From Sympetrum striolatum (lineage: Eukaryota > Arthropoda > Insecta > Odonata > Libellulidae), in assembly GCA_947579665.1 (NCBI GenBank), contig OX388352.1, forward strand, positions 74,438,113 through 74,502,112: 64,000 nucleotides of DNA, written 5' to 3'. The notes below the pieces were generated by a model that did no database searches, was not told the DNA's origin, and saw only the letters and a list, made by a program, of their open reading frames with translations. This document shows, in pieces, positions 22,521 through 35,338 of the stretch (position 1 is the first letter of the stretch; each line of letters starts with the position of its first letter). The position numbers and the translations under genes are program-made.

Positions 22521-25500
22521 GTTCGACAATTCTAAGAACCCGAAAAAAGTAAAGAAAAAATTACGATTCCTCGAAGCATATTTTCGTATTTTTATTCCGC
22601 GCCTACGTATGAAAGGAGTGGATGGAACTGAAAGATTCGGCAACGTGACTTGGCTTGAAGGCATAGTTCATAAGGGTATTTTTTGATTCGTCGTTAAGAA
22701 GGGGTTAAGGAATCGATCTCGCTGTAGTCGGCTACGAAAGCATCTTGAAGGAATGATTTTCCGCTGGCTATGTTTCCAGAGTATTGACGCCAAGTTTGGG
22801 CTTTAAAATTTTTGCAGCGGCCTTTCTGCCCTTATCCTCATTTTGATCGACTGAAGTACAAAGAGGATTGATCGAATCTATGACTGATAACTATCGGTAC
22901 GTTTCTTGCCCTTCATAGAAATGGAATAGTTTTATTTTATGGTTGTGTATTGGCTCGATATGATTGAGCTTCGCATCAGGCATTACAGCTTCGCTGTTTG
23001 TTTGCTTCATGCCATTTATTTCCAAACCTATATTTCATTTATGTCTTTATTATTTTTATTTGTGATATTTGTTTTGAGTTTTGATAGCCTCCGGCCATGA
23101 CATATATCATACGGAGGGCCTCTTATATATAATTATGTTTCCTACTTTTAAGCTTTCCTTATATTATTTTCAATATTTATATTTTTATTTCATTTGCTAT
23201 TCAATTGCATTGGTCTCTCACTAGGGCATTGACCTCCTAGCTAGTCTCCGTTTCTCATTTTCATTCCATGATTATCTCATTGTTTTGGTGTACATAGTTA
23301 CACATATGTAAAAAATATGGAAGTGTTGCACATGTCGTAAATAAATATTTTACGTATAATTTAATTTCGCAAATTTCAAATTCCTTTCAAAGTATTAAAG
23401 AAGCAGTAATTTTTATTATGAAAGTGGATATTTGCTTCTAAGTATATTGTGAATCTTAATGAATGCCTTCGATAACATTAAACAAATATTAGTGAGAAGT
23501 ATAGTCAACCTACTGTGAATGTTTGTCAGCTCAAAAGGCACAACTTCATTTGGCGTCAAGATACATTCCTTTTGATGCAGCCTGATGTAGATCATTGTGT
23601 GGATTCCATAATCACATATCGTGTTAATTTGTTTTATTGTTTATAAAATTTACGTTTATACAATATCTCTCAGAGTAAGCAACTCCCACAATGTTTTTAC
23701 TCGGAAAAACTAATATATATTAATGTAATGAAAAGTAAATGCTATTATGACTATTTTTACTGTTAAAAAAACGGTATTAGACTGCTAGTCGATTTTTAAC
23801 ATTTTTTATTTTGTGTTACATTTATAAAATGTATCTTATGTTCTTATATGATTAAATATGAATTTAATCAAAATTTCTTTTTATTTTATTTTTATCCCTT
23901 ATTTCCTTTTTATTTTTAATATGGTATTTATTGAGAATATAACAGCAAAGAAAATATATGAGGACAGAATTGATGGATTTTAATGATCAAATCATTCTTA
24001 TGCTCCGCTTTCGGAAGTAAAGGAGCTGGCAAAAGTCGAATATATACCGTTTTAGGTCTCAGATAAAATCCCCTTTACTATTTATACTTAAACCTCATTA
24101 ATTCACATTGGTTTACTTGCCAGAGTTAGTGCATCGAAAATTTATGAAGGTAAAAACTTCATCACACATTATACAAGGCTCTTGATAACATTTTAAGATT
24201 CAGTCGCGAGGGAAGGACAGTAAAAAAACTAAGAAAGCGATGCCACCTGGATGAAATGGAAAATTAACATCGAAGACGCTCGGACTTTGATTTCCATGAG
24301 GTTTAAATGCTATTAATTCTTAGAGCGGTATAAAGTTACAGATTTCAACATTCGAAAGCCAAACAATATTTCCTTGCGCGTTCGTGGGACTCATCCAATA
24401 TACATATTGACGGATAAAATTAGATGACATTTTCAACCGAAGTTCGAAACGTCCACCTTTGTCCGAATCTCTGCGGCAGACGGAATGCATGAATCTCCAT
24501 CTTTTTTAGTTTTCAATTATTTTCTCACTCGCTCTTTTAACGTTTGGGCTAGCTTTTCTAATCTGTTGTATAATCGATGAATTCATTAGATTTGACAAAA
24601 AAGCCTCTTGCCTAAATTTACACTCGTAATCAGTCTTCAGCACTTGGTTTCCGTCTTTTTCAGCACGTGTTCGTAATTCACGGGGAAGCGTCACTTTAGA
24701 AAAAATATCAGAAAGAAAGATTCTCAGGTCTAACGAATTTCTACTATTGTTTTCTGATTCTTTCTGCTTTACTCCAGATTTTCCCAAAAAAATGTTCTAA
24801 TCATAATACTTTCGTTCTTTGAACTAATTTTTTTCTGTCTTAGCGTTTAGAGGCGCCTAATTAACTCTTGATTTATCAATTAAATCATATTCACGTTAAA
24901 AAATTATTTTCTCAGTTTTCAGTACCATCTTAAATGTCCAAGTGGTAAATATAAATCAATTATTTTCACTTGCTCCCTCAAATAAACATTTTAAAGTAGA
25001 TGTACCTTCAAATTACGGTGGATTTACTCTCAAACTAATTGGCGAATCTTATAAAAGATATCACTCTTATAAGTTACTCCTTTATTGGCATGTTGAAATA
25101 TCTCTATTACATATTGGACTGACGCAGGATTAAAATGGAGTATAATGGATTGGGATACAGAGGTAACAATAATGGAAATAAAACGTCGTTATTGGATTGA
25201 GAATAAAAATTTCCAACCCCCATCTAACTGGTCATTTTATTAAAAGTATTCATTTAAGATAAATAGTTTGAGGAATATTAGATGAAATATAGATATGGAG
25301 AGACTAAGATATCCTTAAGGAAATATTATTCACTGTAGGGAAACACCCACAAAGAAGATTGGTGTGCCTGAGCAAACCTACCGATAGTTATAGCTAGTAA
25401 ATGTGAAAGAACATAAGAAAAGAATAAATTATCGCTCGATAAGTACGTGTATGTACATCAATAAGTATAGTCAAGGATATACGTGAGAATATATTTACTA

Positions 25501-26989
25501 AGAGTGATTATAAGAGAGTAAGGGTTACTTCGTAATAATGCATTCTGAGTAAATTTCGTGGTTGGAAGTGATTTTGAAACACTATATCTTACTTCAATAG
25601 TTCTAAAAGAATTTTCGTCCCGCAGTTTCTGAAATTATTTTAGAGTTCCCAATTATTTACTTCCGGGACATTATATTTTTTTCTGTGGAATTGTAGAATC
25701 GTTCAAAGTAAGGCAACATCGTGAGGAACTATCGAATTCCTAACTTCCCCTAGTATTACAACGATTTAGAATGCTACAATTCAATTAAGTTCGATATCGA
25801 TTATAATCATTTTTGTCGGCACTTGGAACGTGGACATCCGGTATGGAAAGCTCCAAGAAGAGCATTCAGTGATCATAGTAAGAGATAAACCCGGATCATA
25901 ACTCATTTTGTACTGCGCTATATGAAACCAACAGACAACTCTGAATACCACACACCATTCAACTGATAATCATGGAGAAACTTTTACCATGATTTAGTCT
26001 TTCAACTAATTACTACGAGCGTATGTGGCCCGTTTTAATCCTCATGATTACATTTATAAAAAGCAGATGCCAGTCAATAATTAAATCCAACGAAACGAAA
26101 GCTGCTGTAGTAAATGCAATCCCAGAATTTGTAAATGTCCAATTACTCATTAATTTTCATCCTCATAACAGATGATTTCTAAGCATGCAAACAGTGATTG
26201 TCTTTCAATAAACACACAACATTTCTAAAAGGTATTGGAGAATTTAAACCTCTAATTTACAACCTTGTTCCAAATTTTCTTTCCTTACCCACAACATTTC
26301 TATTTAATCGAATCTGAACTCAAATTTATTGGGAAGAATTCTATATACATATTAAGAAATTTGACGCAGTCAAAATGAACCAAAAAAATGAACTACGATA
26401 AAAAAAATAAAACAAAAAAATATAAAATCCTGGAAGTTCGATAGCTGAAGATAGTTAACTGAAAATAAATGAATAGTTGACGCATCCTCTGTGGAGTGTA
26501 TGTCTGTTTTGGGTATAGGAGTCTCTTTCTAATTCTTAGCTTAGAAAATACTATGCTCTCTGGTGTCATTCAAATTCCGCAGGATTACCAAATTTCCATA
26601 TGTATGCCCCTCTGCGACGATTTCCAACTCTCTGCTTCCCACGCCAATGACACCAATCGCAACATCTAGTTTTCCCTAGTTTGAATGCATAATTTATACA
26701 CTTTAATAAGTTTACTGGCTTCGTTTTAAAGGTGGGGTAGGTATGCCCATAATAGTCGAAGGAGGTGAAAGTGGACTCATGTTTGCATATCTTTCGTCGT
26801 TTGGTCTTTTTCCTTCAATTCATTTACGCCTCAATCCTTTCGGAGCGATTACCCGCTATTCCAACTGGGTGCAACACACAAGAGCTGCAATTGAAAATTT
26901 CTTAACTGTCCGGATGTTTGCTAAATATTGCCGGCAGGTACTACCAACTCTTGTTGAACAATGATACTGATGTGACTTGACGTTTTCCC
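22521..26989. other. Non-coding AT-rich stretch
   Basis: No supported gene or repeat. The longest frame, on the minus strand at 24506-24787 (93 codons), is Lys/Glu/Asn-rich without a recognisable domain. Confidence 0.45.
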
Positions 26990-27255
26990 GGTGAATGGTC
27001 TATTCAAGAAAGTCCTCTCGGGCTAATAACCGGATGGTTTTGGTTCAACTGCTAGCACTGCAGCCATCAGATGCAAGGAGCAATAAGCTCCTCCCGCCAT
27101 ATATAAAAGCGACCAAAATCCACCTTCGGTACTCAACCCGAAGGGTAGCTGCAGTGCTGGGCAGCCGAAACGTCGGTGTTCTACCGAGAAACCACCAGGT
27201 TAGCAATCTGAGAAGACTTTCTTCAATGATAATGGTGATGAAGGAGTCACGATAG
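26990..27255. repeat. Hairpin-rich repeat fragment with a GCCGAAACGTCGGT motif
   Basis: CTAGCACTGCAGC (27052-27064) is an inverted copy of GCTGCAGTGCTGG (27148-27160) with one mismatch. Inside lie AGGAGC/GCTCCT with an AATAA loop (27076-27092) and a bulged pairing of ACCTTCGG (27122-27129) with CCGAAGGGT (27138-27146). GCCGAAACGTCGGT follows at 27164-27177. Such motifs are common at the ends of retroelements in animal genomes, but the family cannot be fixed. The 86-codon frame across it is not a credible protein. Confidence 0.45.
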
Positions 27256-30200
27256 CACTTAATTCTTCTAAAAGATACTTCATCGAGATAAAATTCAAGC
27301 ACAATATTCGAATCGAGGAGAAAAATCTGTTTCCGAGAAAGAAAGATGTTTACCAACAAGTTGGTGAACTCAGGAATTTAGATCACCGTTTTCGTAAAAA
27401 AACAAGAGAAAAGGAAATAACATCCCTTCCAAAGGAGTAATACACGTCCATAACTTGTGATCCCTCGAAAAAGGAAAAGAAAGATACGTTATTAATTCAT
27501 TAACTTCGGCTTTACCAGAGCTGTAATTTCGTAGCATAAAAAAACAAGACGAAGATGCGTAAAATAGTGAGGATGTTAGATTTTGTTGGGAATCTTCATG
27601 AACCTCCTGTTTTCCCTCCAACTGAACGTATATTAACCCTTCTCAAAACTTTCCTCTCATTCTCCGTGCGTTCTACATTTTTTCTTCATCGTGAACGCTG
27701 GCCAATGAAATATATGTAGAATAAACTTATGAGCAACCGAAGTAATAGAATTAAAAAGCTTTGGTGAATAGTGATCGAGTCTTAATTGTATCTCTGTAAA
27801 TATTTTCAGAATCATAATTATTAATGCGACATAATCAACTAAATTAAATATATGTGATTATTATTTAGTTTGAGCTATAATCTAGATGAATGAATTATTA
27901 AATAATTGATTAGATGATTATGTCGAATTACTACTTACTTATCGAATTTCTGACGGATTTTAAATAACTATTACATAAGGTATATTTTTAACACATTAAT
28001 CGATGGTTGGTAATAATTCATTCCATTTAGTACAAAATAAGTTACCGCATGAAAATTCATTCCTGGAATTTAATATATTCATTGTTGTATTTCAAATTCA
28101 TTCATTCCTTGGATTTTTTCTTCTTTATTAAAAAAATGAGTATCTTTCGTCTTCCGAATACTTAAGAAGTAAAATGACAATTATTGAATTACCTTCACTA
28201 AATAATCGATGTAATTTTCAAATGTGTTATGTAATTTATTTAGGAAATCCAAATTTAAAGGAAATCACACTAAGATGCTGCACGGAGAAATTCACGTAAC
28301 ATAATTTTCAAGTTTATATTTTAATTCCAGTTTTTGTATCTTGAAAGATGATTGTGGAGTTGGTCTGGAAAGCTGGTCTGGATTGAACAATATATCGTGG
28401 GAGGAAAAAAAATAAATGAATTTACGATCTGATCGTTTTCAAACCGAAGAGTTAGACAAGAAAAAAATAAATGGTGACTCCGTAGTAATGAGAGAAGCGT
28501 ACCCTTTTTCCTCTCTTCTTCTCGCTGGCTCGGATTCGAGATCAAAAACATAACTCTTTTATATGCGGTCACTTATTGCCAATAAAAATGTTGGGCCTGC
28601 TTAAAATGTACGGCGGTAAATGATCAAAGTTGGGTCCTCTCGAATGTCGACCCCTTCCGACCCAATAACTCCTCCGCGTTGAGTTTTTCATGTTTTGCGA
28701 AGTTACCGCGAGACTCTCGAAATTTACTCCGCGCAGGACATTCTATTTACGGCCCATTGTAAGAATATATGGGCTCTTTCCAGCGTCCCAAATCCTCCGA
28801 AGTATGAACGATTGCATGAATTCGCATCCTAGCGGAGCCAAGAATTTTAATACAAGGAATAAGAATGCCGCGGGAGTGTAAGTGAGAGTAGATTAAAAAA
28901 TAAAAGATCGGCTTCTTCGACTGCCGAAAAACTGCAGTGGAATTTCAGCAGCCTCGCCCGCTGTCATCAATCAGCTCTTCGTCAGCTCCGTAATGTCTTC
29001 ATATCAGCGTGTCGTAATATTCCGTCGAGTATGCATCTTATTTATGTTTTTGTTTTCCCCTCAATTTTGTTGACGTGGAAGTAAACCGACGCTCGCCATC
29101 CTTTGCTCCTCCAAAAATATAAATCGATTTTTCAATTCGGGGAACGGTTTTTGCGGAGAGATGTTTTCTGGGATATTTTCTGGAGCTGGGGAAAGTCTAG
29201 GTGTCTTCTTCTCGATACATTTTGGGTTTACCAACAGATTCTTCTGTTCCTTTTCACGATATTTCATTGCTTTTGGTGAACTCGTTGGTATCTTTTGTCT
29301 TTCGTAATCGCAAACAAAAAAATGTATTTTCAATATGCATCGCAAAATGTTATAGAACGTAGTTACGTAGCATATTTCAATCCCTTTGAATTTTTTCAGT
29401 TCTTCACGGATGAGCACCCCGCAATCTTTCATTTTGTGTTACGTGAGATATTTTTTCATATTTTCAAGTTTTTAATCAATGAAATATATCTGATATTGTA
29501 CCTTATCGATAAGAAGATATCTGATCGCCCATAGGACTTTCTGATGTAAAATTAGAGTATAAATCGCAAATTCGTACATAAAAAGTGATTCAGAGACTCT
29601 TGGTAGATGTATGACAGAAGGAAATTTTACAAATATCTTCCAGAAAGTTTTCGTAATAATTTGGAAATTTTCATTACGTAAAGCTCTTCTTTCCTTTGAT
29701 GTGGAGAAAAAGAGGCTTTTCGGGCAAAACTTTCAGAAAAACGAATGAATTCGTAGAACTCATTACAAATCAGCGAAAAATTTGAAAACGTTGTGATTAT
29801 AAAAATTTGCGTGACTGACCAGATTTATCAAATCATTACTTGAAGAGTATAATTATTAAGTAACATAAATTATTCACGCCAATAAACGATACTTAACGAA
29901 GTTTTAATGACATAATTTATTTATTTTCATTAATTATTAGCCCAAATTCATATTTTATTTCCAATTACTTGACCAGATACGTATTACAATCCCATGTTCT
30001 TTACTGAGACATTCAATGGCAGCGACCAACAGAGTTGCGTGAGTCAAACTGTTACAGGCTCAGATTAGAGCAAAACGTTAAAATACGCTAAAACTGTGCA
30101 ATTCCGAAGCCCCCACTCCCAAGTTCACTTGACCCTCGAAAAGTAGTTGCGAATTGCACTCACCCTCGTCTTCACTTAACCCCTTCGCCACCACGAGAAC

Positions 30201-31940
30201 AGGTAATGCAACTGGTAAAGGAAAAGAAAACCTTCCAATTTCATACACGCGTACATACGAGGCTTAACGCGACCCATGGACTGTGAAATTGCGTTCAAAA
30301 GAAGCTTAGGGAGAACGTCTTAAGGGCATCAATCTTCTGGACGGCCAGTCCTAATCAATCCAAAGCCGCCAGTCAAAGGGGAAATGTGGTGGCTGAGGTG
30401 GGGCTTCTTCATTTGGGACGCTCTCCGACACACATGTAAAACAAATTACACGGAAGAAAGTAAGAAATGCGTATAATGTAATATGATTCATAAGGGAAAG
30501 AGAGGAGGGTCCATGACTTGCAAAGAACAGGTCAATAAGTCGGAAGTGACCAGGTTCGAGCTCGGATTCCTTCAGAAGCTACTCTTTGAATAAGGGAACA
30601 GCTTCACGCGCCGTACTATTTTCTAGATCGGTTATTTCAACACTTTCTTCAGTGGATGTAATTAGCTAATCTTTTCACCCTTGCACTAATTTTGATACTA
30701 CTTCCACCAGAAAATTATAAATATCCATCAAAACCTGACTCCTAAGGATAATTTAACACCATATAACATGCATGTAGTTGAAGGATTGTGTCGTTGAGTA
30801 AGACTTGATAAAATTTACTGACATTAAGCCTACCTGGTATTTGTTTTTCATATCCATATTTTAAATATTTTTTCACTCTTGCGTATTATTTTTTGCGACA
30901 TTAGATGGGATTCGGCTGAACTTGAAGAGTTTTGACACAAACTATAGCAACAAAGAGCATTAATTTTTCACCTGCACATAGTAGTAAATATCTTTTATTT
31001 TTCCAAGAAATGGAGAAAGAAATGAAATAGTAAGTTTTTATTTAATCATTATGATTTTAAAAATTAATTTATATTTAAACATTATTTCATATTTAATTTC
31101 TTGGTGTTCCACCAAGAAAAACTAGACCAAATAGATTATTCTCCAAGTAATATTGCAGATTAGCTATTTACGAGCATGCTCCTTCATTCCCTTCTTCCTT
31201 ACTACCGTAACGTAATATTTATTTACGATGCAGTTGAAGATAGAGAGTACAAAACGCTTAATTTCGGTGATGCAAAATTCTGTTCTTAAGTATCGACTTC
31301 AATCGTTCAATCGCTAAACTAAAAGAGATTCCAAATTTTCTGCATTATTTTCGTCTTCTTCATCGCAACCAATCATAACAACGGGGAAGTGTTTCAAAGG
31401 GAGACAGTATCCACTACTAAACGTTAATCCAGGATTTGGTCCATAAGAGCCCTCGCAAAACATTCTTCGGCCGCATTTCATCCACTGATCTTGCAATTGG
31501 AGCCGAAATAAAATTCCAAAAGTAATCCTGCCACGATTCACGTGGAAATATTAGGAAGGGCCTTTCAAAAAATTGCAGCAACCAAACGCGCGTGCCTGTC
31601 ACGAGCCAACTTCGGGAAAACCTCAAAAAAAAGTTCCCGATATTGACGATGACCCGTTCTAAACCCCAGCCACCATTTTAGATCTTTTCACACCCTTCTG
31701 AAAAATCCCTGCCTTTCGATTTTTGGTCTTTTCCCCTCTTTTTTGAGGGTCGCGCTTCAGATGAAAGGTCGCGTGGGCCTCACCCTTTTCTCTCATTCAA
31801 TCCTCGCATTAGTATGGAAATTGGAAGAATTCGAAATAATTCATATCCTTTCACGCTTTTGTTCGTCCTCCGACCCCTTTTTGCCGTATTTCCCGGCCTA
31901 TGGGCCCCGCTCTTCTATTGTACATTCGGAATTTTCAGAT
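27256..31940. other. Non-coding stretch with a CpG-richer patch near 28.6-29.0 kb
   Basis: AT-rich except for about 28600-29030, where CG dinucleotides are frequent. A short 10-bp hairpin (TTTCTTGGTG, 3-nt loop, CACCAAGAAA) lies at 31097-31119. No exon or RNA gene is supported. Confidence 0.4.
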
Positions 31941-31944
31941 TTTT

Positions 31945-31978
31945 GAAAAAGGGACAGAAAAACATCTGTCCCTTTTTC
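31945..31978. repeat. Perfect 14-bp hairpin
   Basis: GAAAAAGGGACAGA (31945-31958), loop AAAACA, then the exact complement TCTGTCCCTTTTTC (31965-31978). On the plus strand it ends in a T-run. It lies in a pyrimidine-rich, CpG-containing patch. It could be a small foldback repeat. Confidence 0.8.
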
Positions 31979-32995
31979 TAGCCCCCTGTCACTCTGCATC
32001 CCTCATCCCATTCCGCCATTCGCCTATTCGCTATTGCTATCCTTGAGATTCTTTCTTCTCTTCCGCCGTCTCCCACTTTTTAACATACGCTAAATAAGTA
32101 AATAAATCTCTCCCCGCTTTCCCTCCCTCCTTCTCTTCTCTATATTCCTCTCACAAAAGAGATAACGACGCCCCAACTCCTCCCGCCATTTTTTCCCCGG
32201 ATTTCTGGAAAATGAAAATTTTTGGGCAAAATGAAAATTTATGCATCCTTTGTAGTAAAAGAGGCCCTTTCCAGGAGATTAGTTTGTGGATCCATTGGCT
32301 CATGCGCAGATGGGAGCACAAAAGGGAGTTCTAAGGGGACGATGCAAATGAGGATGGGGTGACGCGTGGGCTCTGTTGGCGAGGGGCGGGGGGTGGCTTC
32401 GGTCAAAAATCTGGATCCAGTCGATTTGTTCGCAGGAGGTCATATAGGGTGGAAGGGGAGGAAAAAATCCAGTGACGTTCGTTTCAGTTGTTACTTTTCT
32501 CTCCTGCTTCAAAGCAGGACTTTGGGGGGATATCCCTTCTCACCAATTACTTTCCACGATTTCCAAAAACTCGCAAATAGACGGATTATCCGCTCACTCT
32601 CGTGGAGAAAAAGGTTCGTCTCCGGAATTAAAGGAGCGATTAGGTTTTATTCGCACGCTCAAATATTTGACGAGATTACCCGTTTTTTTCCTTTTTTCCC
32701 TTTTTTTCTATTCTTCGAATGACTCACTACCGTTACTATTCGCAATGTTTCGCCCAAGCGCCTTTCCAATCCATCGCATTTATTTTGAAGCGATTTCTCA
32801 ATCTCTCCGCACCGTATTTCCTGGAACGTGTTTAATTTTACCTCCCAAAGTGAAAACATTTCGCAGTATGGGTAACGTGAGGGGAATCGCGTGGCTCGGA
32901 AATAAATTTTAAGATGGAATAATTATTTCTATCTGGTGGAGGGATAAGTTGATGTATTCTCTAATTATATCAAACAGATAAATATATACATACAT
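31979..32995. other. GC-richer, pyrimidine-biased patch
   Basis: Long pyrimidine runs on the plus strand (32035-32160) and several overlapping frames open on both strands (32300-32912). None resembles a known protein. The patch might be regulatory, but nothing specific is seen. Confidence 0.3.
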
Positions 32996-33291
32996 TTTCC
33001 TTAATTTTCAATTTGAACCAACATTTGTGTGTTCAACCTAAAGGGTATTTTATAAGTGAGTAGTAATGTAAACATTTAATGATATACCGCTCTTTCCCAA
33101 GAAAATTCATTTTCGAATACTATAGCAAGTTCCGTCTTCGATCATTAATGAATCATTACTAATATTGAGAATTCCTCGCTTATTCGGGTCCAGTATTAAA
33201 TATATTAAGCTCGATTTTTATCTAAAGAAAATTATTCTCAGTTATCTCTCAGTTTTTCTTCGCCAAGAGTTGTGATAATTGAATTAAAAAT
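32996..33291 (+). repeat. Dispersed direct repeat, copy A
   Basis: Matches copy B (35008-35338) collinearly. Both open with a ttaattttcaa segment and contain attttataagtgag, gatataccgctctttccca, agcaagttccgtcttc, gaattcctcgcttatt and tttttcttcgccaagag. Copy A lacks about 40 bp present in B after the gtgag block. No coding potential or terminal repeat structure is visible. Confidence 0.85.
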
Positions 33292-35007
33292 TTAATATTT
33301 CACATTATTCATTATATACGTATTTCACATTTTTCAAACGATTTTACATCTCCCTCGCGTTTATACCTTCAATCGCTCTCATTTCTTAAATTTAATTCTC
33401 TCTCTTTAACAATATTTTCCATGATTTACATCCATTAATTGAAAGAAAGAAACACTATAGATTCAAAATCGAAACCAACCTCTTTTAAATACCTAAAAAA
33501 ATTTCAATTTGTACTGAATTAAAGGATATGGAGTCTTAAATTTGGAAAAATATTAGATTCATCCGAGTGAATTCTAGATAAATTCTTCCCTTGACAATAA
33601 GGACGAACTAAAATCATTGTTTTTCAACACGCAATATTTGTCTTCGTCGATATTTCAGACTAATTTCAACTATTATAAAGTGAAAATGATGAAGATTTTT
33701 AATGAGTTATGAGTATGTCATTCAAATCGAAACTTCCCCATATTTTCAATCGTAGATTACTATGTAAATTATCACATTTGTCTTTATTGAAAACAGTTTT
33801 ACTTGGGTAAAGCTTCGTGTTTTTTTTTTTTTGAGAAATTTTATCATCATGGATGACAATCTCTTTCGAATAAACACAGACTTCTTATGTATTAACAGGT
33901 AGACAAAATATTTAGCGAATTATTCGTAGGCAGCAGCTAAGAAATGTTCCACAACTATCGGAATAAGATAACAAAAGTCAACATTTTTAAGAGAAGCTTT
34001 TAAAGAGCAAGACCAGGTTAAACGCGGTAAATTCAACATGGTAGTATAACAAGCAGTTTCAAAGGATATAAATCTGAAATAAAACATGGCTTCCATTCGA
34101 TTTCCTTTCACTAGGCACTAAAGCTCTGACAAATTGTCCTCTCTTATCTTATCTTTTCTAGTATCTTTTCTATTTCTGTATTCCACTCTTGGTGAATTAA
34201 AATTTTGCGGAAAGGAATCCTCAAACAGTTTAACGTCAGAAATGATTTGTTTATAAACTTAAATAATGATAAAATCTCCGCCTGTAGGCAGATAATGAAT
34301 TTTTAACCGCAACTTCCCCTGCGCGATATTCTTAAAATGGTCGGAATAAACACGTTTTTATTCAGAGTTGGGGTTTCTGTCGCCGTTGAATGGGGCACGC
34401 GCCGTGTTTTGCAGCCGCCCCTTCAGGTAAAAGGTGCCTAGAATCGGTCGCTGCTTGATGTAACGAAGTATTGAAGCTTTAAAGATTTTTCCCCAGTTTT
34501 TGTGCGCATCGGGCATCGACCACTTCGTTCATCGTAGCACAATGGGCCGACATGTGCCACTGTCATCTTGTACATTCCATTTTTCCAGGAGTACGGCAAG
34601 AGGGGGGTACGCAAAAATAGTCCCTTTTTGTCAGATTTCCACGCCAATCCTAGCTCGGGTAACAGGGATGGGGAAATGCGAGCCTAATGTCTTTTGAAGG
34701 GGAGTTCCAAAGGGAAAGCCATTGATTGCAGTTTTTGGGAGTCTGAGGATGGGATTCTGAAATGATTTCCAAGGTATACATTTATGGTGACTGCGTCGCA
34801 GGATGCAACGCGTCCACCAAACCACCATTTTAACGATACTATGACAGTTTTTAATGAACAATTCTCCCTTAAGAAAGTAATTTTCATTCATTATCATATT
34901 CATCACAGCTTGTGGCACGAACATCATCTCCGCAGTTAGGATTGGATGAAAGACTCGAGTTTTCGCTCGTGTTTTGAGTACACAGAAAGCTACGGTAAAT
35001 GATGAAA
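33292..35007. other. Spacer between the two repeat copies
   Basis: Contains a T-run (33820-33832) and a GC-richer segment at about 34350-34800, where short frames overlap on both strands. No gene is supported. Confidence 0.4.
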
Positions 35008-35338
35008 TTTTCCTTTAATTTTCAAGTGTAACCAATATTTGCGGGTTCAAACTAAACGATATTTTATAAGTGAGCTGTATGAATTTTCTCTGGGAAATAA
35101 TGCTTAAGTATCGATAACGTTTACTGATATACCGCTCTTTCCCAACAAAATCCTTTTTCGAAAACTAGCAAGTTCCGTCTTCAATCATTAATGGATATAA
35201 TCATTACTAATATTTAGAATTCCTCGCTTATTATGGTTCAACAAAATATATAAATATTGACTTTTATCAACAGAAAATTACTTTCTGTTATCAATCAGTT
35301 TTTCTTCGCCAAGAGATGTGATTACTAAATTAAAAATA
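35008..35338 (+). repeat. Dispersed direct repeat, copy B
   Basis: Second copy of the element at 32996-33291 in the same orientation, about 2.0 kb downstream. It retains an extra segment around 35077-35120. The divergence (many substitutions and small indels) points to an old duplication or two insertions of one interspersed family. Confidence 0.85.

Noticed and set aside
27164..27177. Hammerhead ribozyme suggested by CGAAAC.
   Set aside because: No CTGATGA core with correct helices was found on either strand nearby. CAGATGC at 27069 does not meet the core requirement.
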